This document shows positions 23,200-32,502 of a DNA stretch of 64,000 bases, piece after piece. This stretch comes from Candidatus Latescibacterota bacterium (GTDB taxonomy: Bacteria; Latescibacterota; UBA2968; UBA8231): NCBI GenBank assembly GCA_022819745.1, contig JAJEGS010000006.1:99107-163106 (forward strand), written 5' to 3'. Positions within the stretch are counted from its first letter, which is position 1. Each line of letters starts with the position of its first letter. The notes beneath the pieces are model-generated. The model made no database searches. It saw only the letters and a list, made by a program, of their open reading frames with translations, and was not told the origin of the DNA. Made by a program: the position numbers and the translations under genes.

Positions 23200-25569
23200 T
23201 CAATAGGCTACGGCTAGGGTACGCATTACTTCACCCTGTCCAGCATCGGCTCCCGCAGCAATGCGGCACACGTAAACTCCAGGCGCAACCCGAGCACCCG
23301 ACGCATCCAATCCATCCCAACTGAACGACCGCAACACATCCCCACCAGACGACATCAGCGCTACCACTTCCCGACCCGCCAAGTCGAAAATGCGCACGCT
23401 CGGAGACGCATCGACCGCCTTGAACAGCACAAAGCGGATCTGCACCTGGTCGTTGATCCCATCGCCGTTGGGCGAAAACACCGGCGGCACAACCTGCAAA
23501 TCGCCGATCAATCGCTCGCTGCCGGGTAAGTCCGGCAGAAACACCAAGTTCGCCTGTCGCTCGGCCGCTTCCACCGACTGCCACAGATCAGGACGCGCTT
23601 CTTGCCCTAAGTCCGCAGCAAAAACCGTGGCATTGCGCAGTACCTTAGTGGTGAATTCCACGGTGACAGAATCTGTCCGCACCGTCTCCGGCAAATCTAC
23701 GAACAGTAGCGAATCCCCCATCGCGCGCACGGCTCTCGGCTCGTGCATCGCACCGCCAATCCACAGCCGCACGTCCGCTGCATCCACCGCACTCGGCGTG
23801 GAAAAACGCAGCCGGTCAAAACCCGAGTCATCCTCAGTCGCACTCGTCCGCAGCACATACGTAAACCGCGTCGCCTCGTTGGGTACGGCATGGCGCGGCA
23901 TAACTTGCCCAGCCGCCTGTGCGACCAACGCATCCTCAAAATCCAGTGCCAGCGCGTGCAACACCGGTGCGACAGCGGGGTCCTCGGTAGAAAGAATCAA
24001 CTCCAACTGGATAAAACGGCGCGGCGTCTCCGACTTAAACGCCTCGCCGGAAAGCTGGTAGAAGTTGCTCCATGGGCCCCAATCGGCTCCCACGACGACC
24101 GTGGTGTCAATGGGGCCGCGGATGACTTTGGGCAGGCTGCCGTAGCGCGTCTCGGTGACTTCCTCGCCCTTTTTATCGTAAAACCTGTAGAACTCTTGCA
24201 GGGTATTGCCCGACCGCGAGCGCACCTGCAACCGCGTCTGATCCGGCGTGGTCGCCTCCCAGCGCAGGCGCTCTATCGCCTTAGCCCCACCGTCACCGGC
24301 GAGTTGGCCGAGGTCAATAAAGCCCGAGCGCAACACCACCTGCGCCGGATAGCCCGGCGAAAAGATCATAAACTCCATCGGATGCGAAAACCAACCTTGG
24401 TCCTCGTGGCCGTGCCAGAAGATGTAGCGCATCTTGCGCGGTTGAAAAAGATAGCGGAGGTGGCGAACCTGCCGCGCGGATGCCAACGCCGCGTCAATGG
24501 CCATGTCCTCGCGCAGCAGAAAAGTCAGGTCCAAATCCCCACCGGTAGTGAGCCGACCATCCGAGAATAGGATGTTGTAGCCTCGCCCATGGTGCAGGCC
24601 TTCAAACAAAAAACTCGACGTTCCTTCACCCCGAGTTTTAAAATATATAAACATCTCGTCGATCCAGAACAGCGCCCCCAAATCCACCTGCCACCACAAC
24701 CCGCCCTCGCGCCAGCCGCCCTTACTCCCCCCCGAAGTGAGGATATTGCCAAAGGTGTCCATGTTGCCGTCGAACATGTTCTGCGGCTCGCGCGCCAGTA
24801 GGCCGTGTTCAAAGCGCCCGCCTCGCTCCAGGGTACCCAAGCTGACGTTGTCTCCTTGCGCCAACACCTCGATTTCGGCTAGGGCGGCGGCGCTGCTCTT
24901 TTCATCGGCGACGACGCGGATCAGCCGCACCATTTGGAAGTCCTGCTCGGCATGCAAATCAACTCTTCTATCCGCGTCGAGCACCCGTGCGGTATCTAGC
25001 GCAGTGCCCCACAGTGGGAGCGCAATGGTAGTCTCGGTGTTGGGCTTGGTCGTCTGGAAAATTTTGCGATAGCGGAATACATCATCTTGGGCTTGGATCC
25101 GGGCCCCCTGAGTGACAAAGACGCTAAACTGCCGCAAGGGCCGGGCACCCTCTTCGTCGGGGAATATCAGCTTGATTTCCCGCGCCAGTACCGGCCGACC
25201 CAAGTCGATATCGACCGACCAATCGACGAGCTGGTCTGCTACATCGGGCTGCCAATAGGTCGCTGGATCGCCATCAATGAGCTTGGATGCGTCCGCTTCA
25301 TTGCTCCCGGCGCGCCATATTCCGCCTTCGACCTCGCCGTGCTTCTTAGAAGGATGGGTGAAGAGGTGGGCGTCGAGGGTCGCGTTGATCTGCTTGCGGA
25401 ATTTCTTCAACTTCAGCGAACCGTCGTCTGCAAATTGGACTATGTCCACCGGAAATTCCCAAGTCGCCCACGCCGCTGGAGTGTCGAAACGGACTTCCTC
25501 CGCTCGGCTCGCACCGCAGATGAACAGGCCCAAGAGCAAGCAGCAAACCCCGCGTTTTCTCTGCATCAT
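23200..25569 (-). CDS. Secreted discoidin-type surface protein with FSPNGDGIND C-terminal domain (paralogue B1)
   Basis: 789 residues. Signal peptide to about residue 23. Two F5/8C-like (discoidin) regions lie at about 80-160 (LIDGDPATYWQP ... WSVDIDLGRPVLAREI) and 260-340 (NMFDGNMDTFGN ... LWWQVDLGALFWIDE). A module with SRSGNTLQEFYRFYDKKGEE and DWGPWSNFY occupies 450-545, then an uncharacterised beta-rich domain (555-690), and a FlgD-like terminal domain beginning VFSPNGDGINDQ (697) and ending TLAVAY. Discoidin domains usually bind carbohydrate; the end domain resembles type-B CTDs of type IX secretion. Its C-terminal half is nearly identical to the next paralogue. Confidence 0.75.
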   Translation of the reverse strand: MMQRKRGVCCLLLGLFICGASRAEEVRFDTPAAWATWEFPVDIVQFADDGSLKLKKFRKQINATLDAHLFTHPSKKHGEVEGGIWRAGSNEADASKLIDGDPATYWQPDVADQLVDWSVDIDLGRPVLAREIKLIFPDEEGARPLRQFSVFVTQGARIQAQDDVFRYRKIFQTTKPNTETTIALPLWGTALDTARVLDADRRVDLHAEQDFQMVRLIRVVADEKSSAAALAEIEVLAQGDNVSLGTLERGGRFEHGLLAREPQNMFDGNMDTFGNILTSGGSKGGWREGGLWWQVDLGALFWIDEMFIYFKTRGEGTSSFLFEGLHHGRGYNILFSDGRLTTGGDLDLTFLLREDMAIDAALASARQVRHLRYLFQPRKMRYIFWHGHEDQGWFSHPMEFMIFSPGYPAQVVLRSGFIDLGQLAGDGGAKAIERLRWEATTPDQTRLQVRSRSGNTLQEFYRFYDKKGEEVTETRYGSLPKVIRGPIDTTVVVGADWGPWSNFYQLSGEAFKSETPRRFIQLELILSTEDPAVAPVLHALALDFEDALVAQAAGQVMPRHAVPNEATRFTYVLRTSATEDDSGFDRLRFSTPSAVDAADVRLWIGGAMHEPRAVRAMGDSLLFVDLPETVRTDSVTVEFTTKVLRNATVFAADLGQEARPDLWQSVEAAERQANLVFLPDLPGSERLIGDLQVVPPVFSPNGDGINDQVQIRFVLFKAVDASPSVRIFDLAGREVVALMSSGGDVLRSFSWDGLDASGARVAPGVYVCRIAAGADAGQGEVMRTLAVAY

Positions 25570-25585
25570 ACCGCTCCAACCCGCC

Positions 25586-27934
25586 TCAATAGGCTACGGC
25601 TAGGGTGCGTATTACTTCACCCTGCCCAGCATCGGCTCCCGCAGCAATGCGGCATACGTACACGCCCGGTGCCACCCACTCCCCCGACGCATCCAATCCA
25701 TCCCAACTAAACGACTGCAACACATCCCCACCCGACGAAGTAAGAGCCGCCACTTCCCTGCCCGCCAAGTCAAAAATGCGCACGCTCGGAGATGCATCCA
25801 CCGCCTTGAACAGCGCAAAGCGGATCTGCACATGGTCGTTGATCCCATCGCCGTTGGGCGAAAACACCGACGGCACAACCTGCAAATCGCCGATCAGCCG
25901 CTCACTGCCGGGTAAATCCGGCAGGAACACCAGGTTCGCTTGTCGCTCAGCCGCTTCCACTGACTGCCACAGATCGGGACGCGCTTCTTGCCCTAAGTCG
26001 GCGGCAAAGACCGTGGCATTGTGCAGCACCTTCGTGGTAAACTCCACGGCGACTGAATCCGTCCGCACCACCTCCGGCAAATCGACAAACAGCAGCGAAT
26101 CCCCCACCACCCGCACTCCGCTCGGCTCGCGCAACGCACCACCGATCCAAAGCCGCACATCTGCTGCATCCACAATGCTAGGCGTAGAAAAACGCAGCCG
26201 GTCAAACCCTGAGTCGCCCTCCGTGGTACTCGTCCGCAGCACATACGTAAACCGCGTCGCCTCGTTGGGTACGACGTGGCGCGGTGCAATCTGTCCGGCT
26301 GCCTGTGCGACCAACGCATCCTCAAAATCCAGCGACAGCGCGTGCAGCACTGGAGCCACAGCCGGATCCTCGGTGGAAAGAATCAACTCCAATTGGATAA
26401 AGCGGCGCGGTGTCTCCGACTTAAACGCCTCGCCGGAAAACTGGTAGAAGTTGCTCCAAGCACCCCAGTCGGCTCCCACGACGACCATAGTGTCGATGGG
26501 GCCGCGGATGACTTTGGGCAGGCTCCCGTAGCGCGTCTCGGTGACTTCCTCGCCCTTTTTGTCGTAGAACGTGTAGAATTCTTGCAGGGTATTGCCCGAC
26601 CGCGAGCGCACTTGTAACCGCGTCTGATCCGGCGTTGTCGCCTCCCAGCGCAAGCGCTTGATGGCCTTGGCGCGACCATCGCCGGCAAGTTGGCCAAGAT
26701 CGATAAAGCCCGAGAGCAACACCACCTGCGCGGGATAACCCGGCGAGAACAGCATCAATTCCATCGGATGGGAAAACCAGCCCGTATCGGTCAGCGAATG
26801 CCAGAACAAGTAGCGGATCTTGCGCGGAGCAAATACGTAGCGATGATGCCGCAAGTTCCACTCCGCGCCGACTGGCCTTGGCTCAAAGATCAGCGGCGTA
26901 TAGTCGATGTCGCCGGCAATGGTGCGTCGTCCATCGGAAAAGAGAATTTGGTAGCCCGTGCCAGCCTGCAATCCCTCGAACAGGAAGCTCGACAGGCCCT
27001 CGCCGCGATTCTGCCAGTAGATGAATGCCTCGTCGAGCCAGAACAGCGCCCCTAAATCGACTGACCACCACACCCCGCTCTCGCGCCAGCCGCCCTTGCT
27101 CTGGACAGTGAATATATTGCCGTACGTGTCGGTGATACCGTCGAACATGTTCTGCGGCTCGCGCGCCAAAAGTCCGTTGTCGAAGCTGCCGCCGCGCGCC
27201 AAGACTCCGAGGCTTATGTTGTCGCCGGCGGCAAGTACCTCCACTTCGGCCAAGGCCGCGTCGGCGCTCTTTTCGTCGGCGCGCACGCGCACGAAGCGCA
27301 CCATGCGGAAGGTGTTCAGCGCGGCCGGGTCCAGCCCGAGGTTTTCGTCGATAATTCGCGTTACATCGCGCTCGCCGACCAGCTCGATATCGACGATCTG
27401 TTCTTGGTTGGGCTGGGTCGTCTGAAAGGCTTGGTCGAATTTGAAGACGTCGTCCGTGGCCTGAATGCGCGCACCATTGGCCGTGAAAACGCTGAATTGT
27501 CGCCAGGGACGCGCCCCGGCGCGATCGGGAAACACCAAGCGAATGCGCTCGGCTAGCACGGGCCGCCCCAAGTCGATGGTCACTACCCAATCGACCAGAT
27601 CGTCGGCTTGGCGAGGCCGCCACACGGTCTCCAGATTCCCGTCCATGATGCGCCGGGCTGCGCTTGGATTAGAGCCGACCTGCCAGATTCCCCCCTGGAC
27701 CTTGCCTCGGGTCTGGGTGGGCTGGGTGAAGAGATGAGCATCGAGAGTGGCGTTGATCTGCTTGCGGAATTTCCTCAGTTCCAGCGAGCCGTCGTCTGCA
27801 AACTGGACGATGTCCACCGGAACCTCCCAAGTCGCCCACTCGGCCGGGGAGTCGAAGCGAACTTCTTCGGCGCGGCTCGAACTGCAGATAAGCAGGGCCG
27901 TAAGCAAGCAGCAAACCTCGTGCTTTCTCCGCAT
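25586..27934 (-). CDS. Secreted discoidin-type surface protein with FSPNGDGIND C-terminal domain (paralogue B2)
   Basis: 782 residues, same architecture as its downstream neighbour: signal peptide, two discoidin-like regions, the EFYTFYDKKGEEV/WGAWSNFY module, the beta domain and a FlgD-like end (VFSPNGDGINDH ... RTLAVAY). From the GFIDLGQLAGDG region onward (about 370 residues) it is almost identical to B1, while the middle third is clearly divergent. Even the leader is shared (GGAGCGGTA before both ATGs), so the pair arose by tandem duplication. The diverged discoidin part suggests a different ligand; the conserved end suggests a shared export or anchoring route. Confidence 0.75.
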   Translation of the reverse strand: MRRKHEVCCLLTALLICSSSRAEEVRFDSPAEWATWEVPVDIVQFADDGSLELRKFRKQINATLDAHLFTQPTQTRGKVQGGIWQVGSNPSAARRIMDGNLETVWRPRQADDLVDWVVTIDLGRPVLAERIRLVFPDRAGARPWRQFSVFTANGARIQATDDVFKFDQAFQTTQPNQEQIVDIELVGERDVTRIIDENLGLDPAALNTFRMVRFVRVRADEKSADAALAEVEVLAAGDNISLGVLARGGSFDNGLLAREPQNMFDGITDTYGNIFTVQSKGGWRESGVWWSVDLGALFWLDEAFIYWQNRGEGLSSFLFEGLQAGTGYQILFSDGRRTIAGDIDYTPLIFEPRPVGAEWNLRHHRYVFAPRKIRYLFWHSLTDTGWFSHPMELMLFSPGYPAQVVLLSGFIDLGQLAGDGRAKAIKRLRWEATTPDQTRLQVRSRSGNTLQEFYTFYDKKGEEVTETRYGSLPKVIRGPIDTMVVVGADWGAWSNFYQFSGEAFKSETPRRFIQLELILSTEDPAVAPVLHALSLDFEDALVAQAAGQIAPRHVVPNEATRFTYVLRTSTTEGDSGFDRLRFSTPSIVDAADVRLWIGGALREPSGVRVVGDSLLFVDLPEVVRTDSVAVEFTTKVLHNATVFAADLGQEARPDLWQSVEAAERQANLVFLPDLPGSERLIGDLQVVPSVFSPNGDGINDHVQIRFALFKAVDASPSVRIFDLAGREVAALTSSGGDVLQSFSWDGLDASGEWVAPGVYVCRIAAGADAGQGEVIRTLAVAY

Positions 27935-27951
27935 CCTACCGCTCCAAAAGG

Positions 27952-30408
27952 TTAGTAGGCCACCTCGACGACGCGCAGCTCAATGGCGTCGCCTGAATCT
28001 GCGTTTACGTCTATGCGCCAGAGATAGATACCCGGGGGCACGGTGGCACCGGCCCGATCTTGACCATTCCACGTAAAACGGCGGGTCGGCCCCTCTGAAA
28101 CCGGCGTCAATTGGGCCACTGGCCGGCCGACCAAGTCGCTCACCTCGACTATGGGCACCACATCTTGAGCCTTAAAGACGACAAAGCTCAACTCCACAGC
28201 GTCATTGACCCCATCGCCATTGGGCGTGAGCACCCGGCTCGAAAACTGTAAGTCGCCAATCAAGCGGTCGCTGTCGGCCAGTTCGGGCAGGAGCACCACG
28301 TTGGATCGACGCTCGGCCGGCTCGACATCCTGCCACAGGCCGGGTGCGTCGCTCAGACCCAGATCGGCATCTACGACTGCGGCGTTCCGCACCAGCCGAG
28401 TGGTGAAAGCGACCTGCACGGAGTCACCTTGGACCACCTGCGGCAAGTCGATCAGCAGCGAATCCGCAGCAATGTCCATAGCGGTTGGCACGACCGCCTG
28501 ACCGGCGACCATTACCTCGACTTCCTCGGCCTGCACCAAGTCGGGCACGACCAAGCGCAGGCGATCAAAGCCCGTGTTCTCCGCAGTTACGGACGGCCAC
28601 AGCATATAAGTGAAACGGGTAGCCTCGTTGGGCTTGGCTTGGCGCGGTAGAATCGATCCGCGCGCCTCGTTGACCAGCGCATCGACAAACTCCAGTTCGA
28701 CCGAGCGCACTGCGGGAGCCACCGCTGGGTCTTCCGTGCTCATAACCAACTCTAGCTGCACAAATTTGCGCGGCGAATCCGACTTAAAAGGCTCGCCCGA
28801 CAGCTTGTACACGTTGCTCCACTCGCTCCAAGCCTCCCCGACGACGACCGAGGTATCCACTCGGCCCCGCAGTACCTTGGGCGAGCTGTTCCACTTCTCT
28901 TCGGTTACTACCTCGCCGATCTTGTTGTGAAAAGTGTACACCTCGCCCATCTCGTTGCCCGAGCGGGAGCGCAGTTCAATCTGAGTATTGGGCGGCAGGT
29001 CGGCGTCGTAGTGGAGGGCCTTGATCACCTTGGGCTGCCCATCGCCAGCGAGCGCGCTCAGGTCCAAAAAGTTCGATTGGATCACGACTTCGGCCGGGTG
29101 GCCTGGGGAAAACATCTGTAGCTCCATGGGATGGGCGCGCCAGCCCAAGTCGTGTAGGGCCAGCCAGAAGATGTGCCGCACCTTGCGCGGGTTGAACAGG
29201 TACCGGTAGTGCCGCTTGTATTCCTCGCGGGCATTGGTCCACTTCGGTTCAAAAATCCACGTGTCGAAGTCGATGTCGCCGGACAGAGTCTTGGTGCCGT
29301 CGGAAGAGAAAAAGGTGTACCCCGTGCCGGCGTTATTGGTACCCAAGCTGAAGGTGGCGAGGCGCTCGCCGGCCTTTTGCCAATAGACAAACGCGTCATC
29401 AACCCAATAGGCCGCCCCCAGATCTACCTGCCACCACAAGCCTCCTTCAAAGGCCGTGCCGCGCGACTCGGTAAACTGAGTATGCACCTCGATGACCCCG
29501 TACGTATTGAGGTCGCCGTCGAGCCAAAAGAAGGGGTCGGTCGCCCGCGATCCATTGACGTACGTACCGCCCTTTTCCTCTACTCCAAGACTGATGTTGT
29601 CGCCGACGGCAATGACTTCGATCTCGGCAAGCGCACCATCGAGCTGATGCTCATCGACGAGAAAGCGAATGAACTGGATCATCTGCCACCTAGAGTTGGC
29701 TGCCACCCGCGAATCCGCTTGGCCGGTCGCTACGATCCTGTTGCGGTCTCCCGTGGTGGCGGTATTGGCGTCCCCAGTGAATGTCGGAATGATAACGTCT
29801 GCGTTGCCTCCGATGTCGCTCAGTTGCTCCACCGCGCGGGTGGTATCCTCCACTGCCGACTTGAACCCAAAGCTGACATACGCATCCAGATTGGGCTTGG
29901 TCGTGCGATAGACCGGCGCGAAGCGATATACGTCTTCTAAGGCCGCTACGTGGGCACCTGTAGAGGCGAAAACGCTGAACTGGCGGAACGGTTTGGCTCC
30001 CTCTTCATCGGGGAAGTGGATGCGGATCTCTTTAGCCAGTACCGCGCGACCCAAGTCGATTTGCACGATCCACTTGTCGAGCGGGTCGCCGCTAGCTGGC
30101 TTCCAGAAGGTGGCTGTATCCCCGTCGATGATCCGCGGAGCGGCGTTGGGGTTACTCAGCGCGGACCAGATGCCACCGGGCACATCGCCGCGCTCATTGG
30201 TCGGGTGGACGAAGAGATGGGCGTCGAGTGTGGCGTTGATGTCCTTGCGAAACTTGATCAGCCCCAAGTACCCCTCTGGGGTGAAGATGTTCAACTGCGG
30301 CTTAAGCGACCAGTTGGCCTCCCAGGTCTCTTGGCTGTCGAAAGTGAGAAACTCGGCGCGTGCGTGGCAGGTGAGCAGCAGCACTAAGGCGATGGCGAGA
30401 TTGAACAT
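27952..30408 (-). CDS. Secreted discoidin-type surface protein with FSPNGDGIND-like C-terminal domain (paralogue B3)
   Basis: 818 residues, more distant member of the same family. It keeps the N-terminal KFRKDINATLDAHLFVHP segment, two discoidin-like regions (IIDGDTATFWKP; YWVDDAFVYWQK), the EVYTFHNKIGEVVTEEKW/WSEWSNVY module, the beta domain and a FlgD-like end starting LTPNGDGVNDA and finishing VVEVAY. An extra 35-residue stretch near residue 200 (rich in Asn, Thr and Asp) is unique to it. I use the ATG at 30408, which follows GAGGGA; the frame also opens at a TTG at 30423 inside the preceding stop. Confidence 0.73.
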   Translation of the reverse strand: MFNLAIALVLLLTCHARAEFLTFDSQETWEANWSLKPQLNIFTPEGYLGLIKFRKDINATLDAHLFVHPTNERGDVPGGIWSALSNPNAAPRIIDGDTATFWKPASGDPLDKWIVQIDLGRAVLAKEIRIHFPDEEGAKPFRQFSVFASTGAHVAALEDVYRFAPVYRTTKPNLDAYVSFGFKSAVEDTTRAVEQLSDIGGNADVIIPTFTGDANTATTGDRNRIVATGQADSRVAANSRWQMIQFIRFLVDEHQLDGALAEIEVIAVGDNISLGVEEKGGTYVNGSRATDPFFWLDGDLNTYGVIEVHTQFTESRGTAFEGGLWWQVDLGAAYWVDDAFVYWQKAGERLATFSLGTNNAGTGYTFFSSDGTKTLSGDIDFDTWIFEPKWTNAREEYKRHYRYLFNPRKVRHIFWLALHDLGWRAHPMELQMFSPGHPAEVVIQSNFLDLSALAGDGQPKVIKALHYDADLPPNTQIELRSRSGNEMGEVYTFHNKIGEVVTEEKWNSSPKVLRGRVDTSVVVGEAWSEWSNVYKLSGEPFKSDSPRKFVQLELVMSTEDPAVAPAVRSVELEFVDALVNEARGSILPRQAKPNEATRFTYMLWPSVTAENTGFDRLRLVVPDLVQAEEVEVMVAGQAVVPTAMDIAADSLLIDLPQVVQGDSVQVAFTTRLVRNAAVVDADLGLSDAPGLWQDVEPAERRSNVVLLPELADSDRLIGDLQFSSRVLTPNGDGVNDAVELSFVVFKAQDVVPIVEVSDLVGRPVAQLTPVSEGPTRRFTWNGQDRAGATVPPGIYLWRIDVNADSGDAIELRVVEVAY

Positions 30409-30419
30409 GAGTGCTTCCC

Positions 30420-32465
30420 TCAATAAGCGATGTTAATGGGCCGCAGTTGTAGGGCGCTCTTGTCTTCGGCCTCGATGCCGATGCCCAAAAGATAAAGGCC
30501 CGGGGCGAGCGTCTCACCGCGTTGGTCGCGGCCATCCCAGTGCAATTGCTGGGGGCCGGACCCCTGCTGACCGCGCTGGACTTGAGCCACCCGGCGACCG
30601 TCCAGCGAAAACACTTGCAACTGCACCGGCACCGATTGTGGCAGGGCGAAGAGCGAGTAGGAAATGACCAACTCGTCATTGACCCCGTCGCCGTTAGGAG
30701 TGACCACCCCGCTGGAGAACTGCACATCTTGCACTAACTGCGGATTGGTCGCGCTTGCAGCCAAAACCCGCAGGCTATTGGTGCCGATCGCATCGCTGAC
30801 GTCCCCGCTTTCGACCGGCTGCGGCAGTTCGGTGCCACCAGAGTTGAAGACCTCGCCTTCAAAGGTGCGCGCAAAGTCGAAGACTTCGGCGGCAAAGGTC
30901 ACCCGTAAATTCGGATTGTAGGCACTGCTTATGCGCTGCGGCAACTGCACCACAAAGCCGTCGTCCACAACCTCTACCCCGGCTGGATCGGTCGCGATCC
31001 CATCCACTTCCAGCCCCTTGAACTCGGTCTGGGTGCTGCCGGTGCTAATCCGCAGGGCGTCAAAACCCACCTCACCAGCCGCGAATTCCGCCTTGATGTC
31101 GTAGGTGAAGTCCGTCATCTCGCCCAAGGGGACCTCGGCCACGCCGCGCGCTGGATTGGGCTGGCCGAGCTCGGCCACTTCGGCCACGACGCGGCTGGCC
31201 AAGATTGGCGAGGTCTCAAGCCACAGGGAATCGAGGCGCACAAACTCGTCGAACCGCTCGCTGTGCAGCACTACCTTGATCTGCAGATGAGACCCTCGGT
31301 TGAGGTTGAGAGGATGGGCGGACTCGGTCGTCGGGAAAGACCAGAACGTCCAGTTCTGCTGATCGTACTCAATGCCAGCGCGGATTCCCGGCTTGGGCCG
31401 AGTGGAAAGGGTCATGACGCCACCCAGCCCATCGGCATTAGTAACGGCCGCACTCTGGTTTTTCAGCACGCCCTGATAGCGGGCTTGCTCGACGATAACG
31501 CGCGTCCCCATATCCGTAAACTCGTAGTAAACGTCCGGATCTGCATCGACTCCTGTGCGCGCTTCGACCTCAATCCACACGTTGGCGTCCGGGGCTTCCT
31601 CGGCCACGCCGTCGACTAGGCGCATGGGCGTGGCCTTCCAGAATAGCCGACCGAAGTTGACGACCTTGCCGAGATCGAAAATGGTCGTCTTGTACGTGGC
31701 CCGCTTGGGAATTCCCTCTCCCCAGAGAAAGAACTCGGCCACCGTCCCCTTGCGCGCCGTACCAGAATGACTGGACGACTGATTAGTCGCCTCGTCGAGA
31801 ATCGAATTCGTGCGCTTGTAGCGCACGTAGCGCACATATTGTAAGGAAAAGTCCGTCGCGATCTTGGGGACAACATTTTCGCGCGCCTCGACAATGACTT
31901 CCCCGATGGGGTTGGACGTGTTCAGCACGTCGTTGTTAGTGTCCGGGGCAATCGACACCTCAAAGGCCGGAATGGCGTCTTCCTCTAACGGGGTTCCATC
32001 CGAACGAAAAAACCCCTTGTCCGGCGTGCTCATGGCAAAGCGGAATAACGGCACCGGCACCCCCAAATCAATGGTATAGTACTCGCTGTTAATGCTGTTG
32101 CTGGTCACCGGATTGTAGGTCTTGCCATTGCCGTCGACCAGATTGAGCGCATTGTCAACCGTCGAAGAGGTGCCACAGCAGCCCTTCCAAGCGCGGGGTC
32201 GCTCCCCATCGACAAAGCCCAGCTCATCCGGATTCTTTTTCGGCGACCAATTCTCGAGCAAGGGAAAAACCGTCGTATCCGCACTGACCAGTATCGGCTG
32301 GATAGAGTTGTCCGCTCCGGTAAAGTCAATCATTACTTGGGCCGAGTCGCTGTCGGCCCAGCGGAGGCCGCTCCCGCCGATCTGCCACAAAGAAATGTCC
32401 GCGGCCGCGGCCGTAGCCGATGCCACGGCGAGAAACCAAAGCCACAAATTCGCTAGACGTTTCAT
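30420..32465 (-). CDS. Secreted surface protein with FSPNGDGIND-like C-terminal domain (subfamily A)
   Basis: 681 residues with a signal peptide cut after ATAAAA. The N-terminal half differs from B1-B3: a DISLWQIGGSGLRW start, one discoidin-like region (residues about 110-240) and a strand-rich segment RATYKTTIFDLGKVVNFG also present, slightly changed, in the 42981 gene. The C-terminal half follows the common plan: ARTGVDADPDVYYEFTDMG module with NWTFWSFP, beta domain (EVGFDALRIST), then VVTPNGDGVNDE and a FlgD-like end finishing PINIAY. It contains an unusual CC pair (GCCGTSS) near residue 96. Presumably exported like its relatives; ligand unknown. Confidence 0.7.
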   Translation of the reverse strand: MKRLANLWLWFLAVASATAAAADISLWQIGGSGLRWADSDSAQVMIDFTGADNSIQPILVSADTTVFPLLENWSPKKNPDELGFVDGERPRAWKGCCGTSSTVDNALNLVDGNGKTYNPVTSNSINSEYYTIDLGVPVPLFRFAMSTPDKGFFRSDGTPLEEDAIPAFEVSIAPDTNNDVLNTSNPIGEVIVEARENVVPKIATDFSLQYVRYVRYKRTNSILDEATNQSSSHSGTARKGTVAEFFLWGEGIPKRATYKTTIFDLGKVVNFGRLFWKATPMRLVDGVAEEAPDANVWIEVEARTGVDADPDVYYEFTDMGTRVIVEQARYQGVLKNQSAAVTNADGLGGVMTLSTRPKPGIRAGIEYDQQNWTFWSFPTTESAHPLNLNRGSHLQIKVVLHSERFDEFVRLDSLWLETSPILASRVVAEVAELGQPNPARGVAEVPLGEMTDFTYDIKAEFAAGEVGFDALRISTGSTQTEFKGLEVDGIATDPAGVEVVDDGFVVQLPQRISSAYNPNLRVTFAAEVFDFARTFEGEVFNSGGTELPQPVESGDVSDAIGTNSLRVLAASATNPQLVQDVQFSSGVVTPNGDGVNDELVISYSLFALPQSVPVQLQVFSLDGRRVAQVQRGQQGSGPQQLHWDGRDQRGETLAPGLYLLGIGIEAEDKSALQLRPINIAY

Positions 32466-32502
32466 AATTTCTTCTCCCGCGAGACGTTATAGTATAAAAA
32501 TT

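Noticed and set aside
23200..32465. Flagellar hook-capping FlgD genes, suggested by the FlgD-like domains
   Set aside because: The domain occurs only at the C terminus of large secreted proteins with discoidin regions; no flagellar genes are present.
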